Position numbers and translations under genes: made by a program
Assembly (NCBI GenBank): GCA_903906315.1
Contig: CAIVJW010000035.1
Location: forward strand, 16,863 to 80,862
Reading direction: 5' to 3'
Source of the DNA: an uncultured delta proteobacterium
GTDB taxonomy: Bacteria > Myxococcota_A > Polyangia > Polyangiales > Polyangiaceae
Length of the DNA stretch: 64,000 bases
Shown: piece by piece, positions 59,130 to 64,000 of the stretch
How the letters are laid out: the number at the start of each line of letters is the position of its first letter
Numbering within the stretch: position 1 is the first letter of the stretch
Notes under the pieces: generated by a model
Database searches by the model: none
What the model was told of the DNA's origin: nothing
What the model saw: the letters and a program-made list of their open reading frames with translations, nothing else

Positions 59130-59224
59130 TCCGCCAGGGTGACGTTACGGCAGAGTTTGGCGGCTTGGCGGTCGCACCCTGGCGACCCCAGGCCCCGTTT
59201 CCCCCGACAGCGAGGTCCCCTTCG

Positions 59225-59671
59225 ATGCTGATGGCCTATGCGAGCGTCGCCGCCTTTTTCCTGGTCGCGATCGTCTTCGTGCTCGGCGCCCTCGTCCTCG
59301 GCAAGTTCATCCGCCCGGCGCACATGTACGAGGAGAAGCTGACCACCTACGAGTGCGGCGAGGAGCCGGTCGGCTCCGCGTGGTTCAACTTCAATCCGCG
59401 GTTTTACATCATCGCGCTGATCTACATCGTCTTCGACGTCGAGATCGCGTTCATCTACCCCGTCGCGACCGTGTTCCGTCGCTGGGTGGAGCAGGGCACG
59501 GGCCTCTTCGCGCTGGTCGAGCTCGTGACCTTCGTCGGCATCCTCGTCGTCGGCCTCGCGTACGTCTGGGTGAAGGGCGACCTCGAGTGGATCCGCGCGA
59601 TGCGCGGCGACCCGCGCGGCGTGCCGAACGTGAAGAGCGCCGCCGCCGCCGTGCCCCAAGGAGCCGAGTAG
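59225..59671 (+). CDS. nuoA: NADH-quinone oxidoreductase subunit A
   Basis: 148 residues. Membrane subunit of complex I. The family signature YECGEEPVGSAWFNFNPRFYIIALIYIVFDVEIAFIYP is intact across TM2, with three TM helices in all. GAGG precedes ATG 59225 by nine bases; ATG 59231 is a possible alternative. The gene is followed three bases later by nuoB. Confidence 0.97.
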   Translation: MLMAYASVAAFFLVAIVFVLGALVLGKFIRPAHMYEEKLTTYECGEEPVGSAWFNFNPRFYIIALIYIVFDVEIAFIYPVATVFRRWVEQGTGLFALVELVTFVGILVVGLAYVWVKGDLEWIRAMRGDPRGVPNVKSAAAAVPQGAE

Positions 59672-59674
59672 CCC

Positions 59675-60277
59675 ATGTCGTCCGGAATCAACGACCCGAA
59701 GCTCAACCTGATGGCGCCGTCCACGCGCTGGGACACCGGCGTGATGGAGGGCGGATCGGTCATCCAGACGAACGTCGACCAGATGATCGACTGGCTGGTC
59801 AACTGGGGCCGCGCCAACAGCATGTGGTACCTGCTGTTCGGCCTCGCCTGCTGCGCCATCGAGCTCATGCAGACGGGCGGCCCGCGCGGCGACACGGACC
59901 GCTTCGGCGCCGTGCCCCGATCGAGCCCGCGATCGAGCGACCTCTTCATCATCGCCGGCACGCTCACCTACAAGATGGCGCTCCGCGTGAGGCGCCTCTT
60001 CGACCAGATGAGCGAGCCTCGCTACGTCATCTCGATGGGCAGCTGCTCGAACTGCGGCGGCCTCTTCCAGTACTCGTACTCGGTCTGCAAGGGCGTCGAC
60101 CAGATCATCCCGGTCGACGTCTACATCCCCGGCTGCCCGCCGCGCCCGGAGGCGCTGATCGAGGGCCTGCTCAAGATCCAGGAGAAGATCAAGAGCGAGA
60201 AGTACCTCGAGCGGCGCTACGGCTTGATCTCCTCCGACGAGGTGGCCGCGAGCGGCCCCAAGGCCCAAGGCACATGA
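59675..60277 (+). CDS. nuoB: NADH-quinone oxidoreductase subunit B
   Basis: 200 residues. It carries the terminal cluster N2. Ligand motifs are visible: LACCAIELM (tandem Cys), GSCSNCGG and [14 protein letters not shown] lies 11 bases upstream. The stop overlaps nuoC (ATGA). Confidence 0.97.
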   Translation: MSSGINDPKLNLMAPSTRWDTGVMEGGSVIQTNVDQMIDWLVNWGRANSMWYLLFGLACCAIELMQTGGPRGDTDRFGAVPRSSPRSSDLFIIAGTLTYKMALRVRRLFDQMSEPRYVISMGSCSNCGGLFQYSYSVCKGVDQIIPVDVYIPGCPPRPEALIEGLLKIQEKIKSEKYLERRYGLISSDEVAASGPKAQGT

Positions 60278-60837
60278 GTCCCCAAGACATCTTCGATCGC
60301 CTGACCAAGGAGCTCGGCGAGGACGTCGTCTTCGACCTCCACGCCGACCCGAAGAAGGACAAGGACCCCTGGTTTCAGGTCGCGCCGGCCGCCATCGCGC
60401 GCGTCGGCACGCGGCTCAAGGACGACCCCGAGCTCGCCTGCAACTACCTGGAGTGCGTGACGGGCACGGACTACCCGACCGACAAGAAGATCCACGTCAC
60501 GTACCACGTGTATTCCTTGTCGAAGAAGCACCGGGTCGTCATCAAGTGCTTCTGCGACCGCGAGAGCCCGTCCTTGCCCACCGTCTCGACGATCTGGTCG
60601 ACGGCGAACTGGCAGGAGCGCGAGTGCTTCGACCTCCTCGGCGTGACCTTCGAGGGCCACCCGGACCTGCGCCGCATCCTCCTGCCGGAGGACTGGGAGG
60701 GGTACCCGCTTCGCAAGGACTACAAGGAGAAGGACAGCTACCACGGTATCCCGACCACGCGGCCGAACCCGGTCGAGCTGTTCGCGATCAAGCTGCCCGA
60801 GAAGCCCGGCGCGGGCAGCGCGGAGAAGCCGTCATGA
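60274..60837 (+). CDS. nuoC: NADH-quinone oxidoreductase subunit C
   Basis: 187 residues, separate from NuoD rather than fused as in E. coli. Family signature [38 protein letters not shown] is present. It overlaps both nuoB and nuoD by four bases, so translation of B, C and D is coupled. Confidence 0.97.
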   Translation: MSPQDIFDRLTKELGEDVVFDLHADPKKDKDPWFQVAPAAIARVGTRLKDDPELACNYLECVTGTDYPTDKKIHVTYHVYSLSKKHRVVIKCFCDRESPSLPTVSTIWSTANWQERECFDLLGVTFEGHPDLRRILLPEDWEGYPLRKDYKEKDSYHGIPTTRPNPVELFAIKLPEKPGAGSAEKPS

Positions 60838-61976
60838 CGCAGGTCGTCCTCGCGAATCAGCAGAATGACGAGGAGATGACCCTCAACATGGGTCCTCACC
60901 ACCCGTCGACGCACGGCGTGCTCCGGTTCATCATCCAGACGGACGGCGAGATCATCCGCAGGGCGGTGCCGGACGTCGGCTACCTGCACCGGTCGATCGA
61001 GAAGATCGGCGAGCGGTGCACGTACCCCGGCTTCATGCCGTACACCGATCGCGTCGACTACGTCGCTGCCATGTTCGCCAACGAGTGCTGGGCGATGGCG
61101 TGCGAGAAGCTCATGGACATCGAGGTGCCGAAGCGCGCCCAGTACCTCCGGGTGCTGTCCGGCGAGCTCAATCGCATCTCGAGCCACCTCGTCGCGGCGG
61201 GCGCCATGGCGATGGATATCGGCGCCATCACGGCGTTCGTCTGGGCGCTCCGCGAGCGCGAGCACATCAACGATTTCCTCGAGGAGCTGTGCGGCGCGCG
61301 GCTCACGTACAACTACCACCGCATCGGGGGCGTCTCGTTCGACATGCCGAAGGGCTGGTCGGACAAGGTGAAGGCGTGGCTCGACAACTTCGAGCCTCTC
61401 ATCGACGAGTTCAACCGGCTGATCACGCTGAACGACATCTACGTGAAGCGCCTCGCCGACGTCGCCGTCATCACGGGCGAGGAGGCCGTCGACTGGGGCC
61501 TCGTCGGGCCGAACCTCCGCGCGTCCGGCGTGAAGTGGGACCTCCGCAAGGAGGATGGCTACTCGGTCTACCCGGAGCTCGACTTCGACGTCGTCGTCGG
61601 CAAGGGCAAGTTCGGCACGGTGGGCGACTGCTGGGACCGCTTCGAGGTCCGCGTCGAGGAGTGCCGCGAGTGCGTGAAGATCCTCCGCCAGGCGCTCGTG
61701 AAGATCGAGGAGCACCCCGAGGACGACATCGAGGGCAAGCTGCCGAAGAAGCTCCGCCCGGACGGCGAGGCCTACGCGAGGGTCGAGAGCGCGCGCGGCG
61801 ACATGGGCTGCTACCTCATCGGCAAGGGCGGCGAGGAGCCGTATCGGGTCCGCTTCCGGACGGGCAGCTTCACGGCGATGGGCATCGTCGAGGCGAAGAG
61901 CCCCGGCCTCTTCATCGCCGACCTGGTCGCGCTGATCGCCAGCTTCGACGTCGTCGCTCCCGAGATCGACAGGTAG
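60834..61976 (+). CDS. nuoD: NADH-quinone oxidoreductase subunit D
   Basis: 380 residues. The quinone-site region [13 protein letters not shown] is at the N-terminus, with GYLHRSIEK and [11 protein letters not shown] following and [11 protein letters not shown] at the end. It forms the quinone pocket with NuoB. The run stops here; nuoE is not next, and a hairpin follows. Confidence 0.97.
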   Translation: MTQVVLANQQNDEEMTLNMGPHHPSTHGVLRFIIQTDGEIIRRAVPDVGYLHRSIEKIGERCTYPGFMPYTDRVDYVAAMFANECWAMACEKLMDIEVPKRAQYLRVLSGELNRISSHLVAAGAMAMDIGAITAFVWALREREHINDFLEELCGARLTYNYHRIGGVSFDMPKGWSDKVKAWLDNFEPLIDEFNRLITLNDIYVKRLADVAVITGEEAVDWGLVGPNLRASGVKWDLRKEDGYSVYPELDFDVVVGKGKFGTVGDCWDRFEVRVEECRECVKILRQALVKIEEHPEDDIEGKLPKKLRPDGEAYARVESARGDMGCYLIGKGGEEPYRVRFRTGSFTAMGIVEAKSPGLFIADLVALIASFDVVAPEIDR

Positions 61977-62000
61977 GCACGCAGGCCCGGCTTCCCTGGT

Positions 62001-62027
62001 CCTTTCCCCCGATGTCCGGGGGAAAGG
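62001..62027 (+). terminator. Hairpin after nuoD
   Basis: CCTTTCCCCCG-ATGTC-CGGGGGAAAGG, a perfect 11-bp stem with a 5-nt loop. It marks the end of the nuoABCD transcript, although no U tract follows. Confidence 0.65.
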
Positions 62028-62051
62028 GCGGGAGCCTTCGCGGAGCGGTGG

Positions 62052-62057
62052 TATGCT
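62052..62057 (+). promoter_or_regulatory. -10-like TATGCT
   Basis: TATGCT lies 10 nt before ATG 62068. It includes an earlier in-frame ATG at 62053, which makes 62068 the better start. Confidence 0.4.
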
Positions 62058-62067
62058 CCCGGCCGCG

Positions 62068-62829
62068 ATGAGCGAGCCGGAGACCGTGGAGGGGGGCGAG
62101 GCGCCGGTTCACAGCGCGGGCGACCTGCTGATCAGCGTGCGCCGCATCCACCGGCGCGACCTCAACCGGGTCTGGGAGTTCCTGAAGCTCGTCTTCCGCG
62201 ACGTGAACCGCGAGACGGTCGAGTACCAGCGGCCGCGATCGAAGAAGCGCTTCGACGAGGTGTACGAGGAGGAGGGCATCGAGCAGCTCCTCTTCGAGGT
62301 GAAGACGCCCGAGGGCGCCACCGACATCGTCGGTTATGCCGAGTGCGCGTTCGAGATCACCGGCTCCGACAACTGGATGAACGAGCGCTACTTCGACAAG
62401 CGCGACATGCGACCGCTCTTCGTCGAGGAGCTCGCCGTGCACCCCGACTACCAGGGGCGGGGCGTCGGCGCGTTCCTGCTCGAGCAGCTCGAGCACCTCG
62501 CGCGCGTGCGCGGCTGCACGCACCTCGTGCTGGAGGTCGCCGAGAACAACACCGGCGCTCTCAAGTTCTACCGCGGGCGCAGCTTCTATCGCCTCGACGC
62601 GGCCATCTTCCTCGCGAAGAAGGTGCCCGTCGAGGCCGAGCTCCTGCCCCCGCGGAGGCTCAAGCGCAAGCAGAAGCCGGCGACGCCCGGGCCAGCCGGC
62701 GAGGGCGACGCGAGCCCGACCGCGAAGCGCCGCGGCAAGGCCGCGCCGGCAGGGGAAGGGCGCAAGCGCAAGGCCTCGGCCCCGGCCAAGCGGCGGTCGA
62801 CCCCGCCGTCCTCGGGCGGCCAGGGCTGA
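62068..62829 (+). CDS. GNAT-family acetyltransferase with basic C-terminal tail
   Basis: 253 residues. The GNAT core (about 20-180) shows the acetyl-CoA motif ELAVHPDYQGRGVGAFLL (Q/RxxGxG type) and the late strand/helix ENNTGALKFYRGRSFYR. The last 60 residues are rich in Lys, Arg, Ala and Pro (KRRGKAAPAGEGRKRKASAPAKRR), like histone H1-type tails, and could bind DNA or be acetylated. The substrate is unknown. Confidence 0.85.
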   Translation: MSEPETVEGGEAPVHSAGDLLISVRRIHRRDLNRVWEFLKLVFRDVNRETVEYQRPRSKKRFDEVYEEEGIEQLLFEVKTPEGATDIVGYAECAFEITGSDNWMNERYFDKRDMRPLFVEELAVHPDYQGRGVGAFLLEQLEHLARVRGCTHLVLEVAENNTGALKFYRGRSFYRLDAAIFLAKKVPVEAELLPPRRLKRKQKPATPGPAGEGDASPTAKRRGKAAPAGEGRKRKASAPAKRRSTPPSSGGQG

Positions 62830-62844
62830 GCGCGCGCGAGAGGG

Positions 62845-63669
62845 TCAGTCGTCGAACTCGGACGCATGCTTCTGCGAGTGCAGGGCCATCATGGCTTGCT
62901 TCGTCGCGAAGTAGATCGCGCAGCGCGTCGGCCGGCCCTCGGAGTCGACGTCGAGCACGACGGGGAATTGGCCATCTCCCCACATCGTGAAGACGCCGAC
63001 GAGCGTCGCCGCGCCGAGCTCGAGCGTCCCGCACTCGGACGGTGAGCCGCGCATCTGGGCGAGCATGCGGTGGTGGTGCGAGTGCGGTCGGAAGTCGGTG
63101 GCGAAGACCAGGTCGTGCTCGTCGAGGTGGTCCTCGACCTCCATGCCGCGCTCGACGGCCGCGGCGTAGGCGAGGTCGACCCAGCCGAAGGTGCCCTCGC
63201 CCCGCGCGGGCGCGCCCGTAGCGGCGGCGGCGGCCTCCGCGTCTCGGCCCCAGAAGACGAAGTCGGCCAGGCCGTCGATGGGCTCGTCGTGGACCCAGGA
63301 TCCGAGCGCGTCCGCGTCCGCGAGGACGAGGCGCGCGGTGTCGACGACGACGCTGCCGATCTCGAGGGTGCGCGCGGCCTCCACGCCGGGCTGGATCTCG
63401 ACGAACACGGCCTGCCAGAGGCCCTTGAACTCGCCGCCCTCGAGGCGCACCCCGAAGACGGGCAGCGGCCGGTCGCGGGGCAGCTCGGGGATGGCGACGC
63501 CTTCGATCCCGGCGATGCCGAACGGGCTCGGGCCGTGCGCCACCGCGGTCGCGAGCGCCGCGCGGTGCGCGCCTGCGTCCACGCGCCACGCCCCGAGCAG
63601 GCCCATGTCGAGCATGGCGAGCACGCCGCTGGGGGCCGTCACGGCGCCGAGGAAGGCAGGTTCCGTCAT
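62845..63669 (-). CDS. Hypothetical protein
   Basis: 274 residues. ATG 63669 is supported by TAGCCT exactly seven bases upstream. No signal peptide, TM helix or known motif. The C-terminal part (FRPHSHHHRMLAQMRGSPSECGTLELG, TMWGDGQFPVVLDVDSEGRP) contains a His cluster that might bind metal and a strand pattern seen in several bacterial DUFs. I cannot name a family with confidence. Confidence 0.7.
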   Translation of the reverse strand: MTEPAFLGAVTAPSGVLAMLDMGLLGAWRVDAGAHRAALATAVAHGPSPFGIAGIEGVAIPELPRDRPLPVFGVRLEGGEFKGLWQAVFVEIQPGVEAARTLEIGSVVVDTARLVLADADALGSWVHDEPIDGLADFVFWGRDAEAAAAATGAPARGEGTFGWVDLAYAAAVERGMEVEDHLDEHDLVFATDFRPHSHHHRMLAQMRGSPSECGTLELGAATLVGVFTMWGDGQFPVVLDVDSEGRPTRCAIYFATKQAMMALHSQKHASEFDD

Positions 63670-63676
63670 GGCGCGG

Positions 63677-63682
63677 AGGCTA
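63677..63682 (-). promoter_or_regulatory. -10-like TAGCCT, leaderless spacing
   Basis: TAGCCT exactly 7 nt before ATG 63669. Confidence 0.55.
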
Positions 63683-63728
63683 GCACCGGCGCGCGCCCGC
63701 GACGCGCGCGACCGTGCGCGTGGGCTGG

Positions 63729-63734
63729 TACGCT
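63729..63734 (+). promoter_or_regulatory. -10-like TACGCT, leaderless spacing
   Basis: TACGCT exactly 7 nt before ATG 63742; the same hexamer and distance as at 53296. Confidence 0.6.
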
Positions 63735-63741
63735 GCCGCCG

Positions 63742-64000
63742 ATGACCCGCAGCAAGCCCACGCACGTTCGCCCGACCTTCGACCCCACCGCCCGACGCCG
63801 AGTCGGCTCGACCGGTAGGCCGCCCTTTCGCGCGATCGCGATCGCCGGGATCCTCGCCGCGACCCTCGCCGGGTGCGGAGCGGACGCGGCGGGCGCTGGG
63901 AGCGGCGACGCGACGGGCGGCACCACCACGGCCGGGGGAGGCGGCGCCGCGACCACGGGTGTCGGTGGGGGGCAGGCGATGGCCGCGGGCGGCGCGGGCG
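63742..64000 (+). CDS. Stalked lipoprotein, 5' part
   Basis: The gene runs off the right edge (86 codons seen). A basic N-terminal region is followed by a signal helix ending LAGC and the start of a Gly/Ala/Thr stalk. The design matches the lipoproteins at 31647 and 53309. The rest is outside the window. Confidence 0.7.
   Translation, partial: MTRSKPTHVRPTFDPTARRRVGSTGRPPFRAIAIAGILAATLAGCGADAAGAGSGDATGGTTTAGGGGAATTGVGGGQAMAAGGAG

Overview
The window is about 64 kb of very GC-rich DNA from what looks like a Myxococcota chromosome, probably order Polyangiales. The pointers are MopE-like Cys/Asp repeat proteins, MYXO-CTERM sorting tails, a Ser/Thr kinase fused to an AAA ATPase and TPRs, an AgmX/PglI C-terminal domain, several VIT/vWA proteins, and many lipoproteins with Gly/Ala/Thr-rich stalks. 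Coding density is high. I see no tRNA, rRNA, CRISPR array or intact insertion sequence.

Layout. 1-690: the 3' end of a TssM/IcmF-like type VI secretion gene. 931-7994: two overlapping genes for large secreted MopE-like proteins, one with a vWA domain and MYXO-CTERM tail, the other a probable lipoprotein ending in a formylglycine-generating-enzyme-like domain. A DsbA-like lipoprotein converges on them (7991-8929). 9037-12398: two overlapping genes for zinc-ribbon, single-TM, beta-propeller proteins. 12400-13615: a decayed stretch with a toxin-antitoxin remnant, direct repeats and a glycosyltransferase fragment. 13616-17233: a large kinase/AAA/TPR regulator. 17351-23502: two secreted CxxCH/propeller proteins (one frameshifted), an unknown lipoprotein, oligoribonuclease and a His-rich zinc exporter. 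23710-27736: the glyoxylate bypass (aceB, aceA). 27850-30992: a MerR regulator coupled to a cytoplasmic VIT/vWA protein. 31123-34748: small lipoproteins, a CAP-domain protein and a TPR lipoprotein. 34917-36389: an MCE (MlaD) protein, followed by a G-rich repeat tract. 36813-39528: secreted protein / ECF sigma / FecR-type anti-sigma operon. 39662-45873: a metallophosphatase-multiheme cytochrome fusion, membrane proteins, a methionine-synthesis/MTHFR fusion enzyme, a peroxiredoxin and a hotdog-fold protein. 46163-54736: a VIT-vWA-AgmX-TPR lipoprotein, a Kelch/Cys-rich MYXO-CTERM protein and a Cys-rich lipoprotein. 55076-58900: a glycine-rich RRM protein, small unknown genes, a membrane protein and mannose-1-phosphate guanylyltransferase. 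59225-61976: nuoABCD. 62068-64000: a GNAT protein with a basic tail, an unknown protein and the start of another lipoprotein.

How the parts fit. Much of the region makes cell-surface proteins: Cys-rich, Ca-binding-like, adhesion-like and heme-binding. Metabolic housekeeping genes (glyoxylate shunt, complex I, methionine/folate, Orn, peroxiredoxin) are interspersed, each with its own signals. The most striking non-coding signal is a TANNNT hexamer exactly seven bases before the start codon of at least ten genes, which suggests widespread leaderless transcription.
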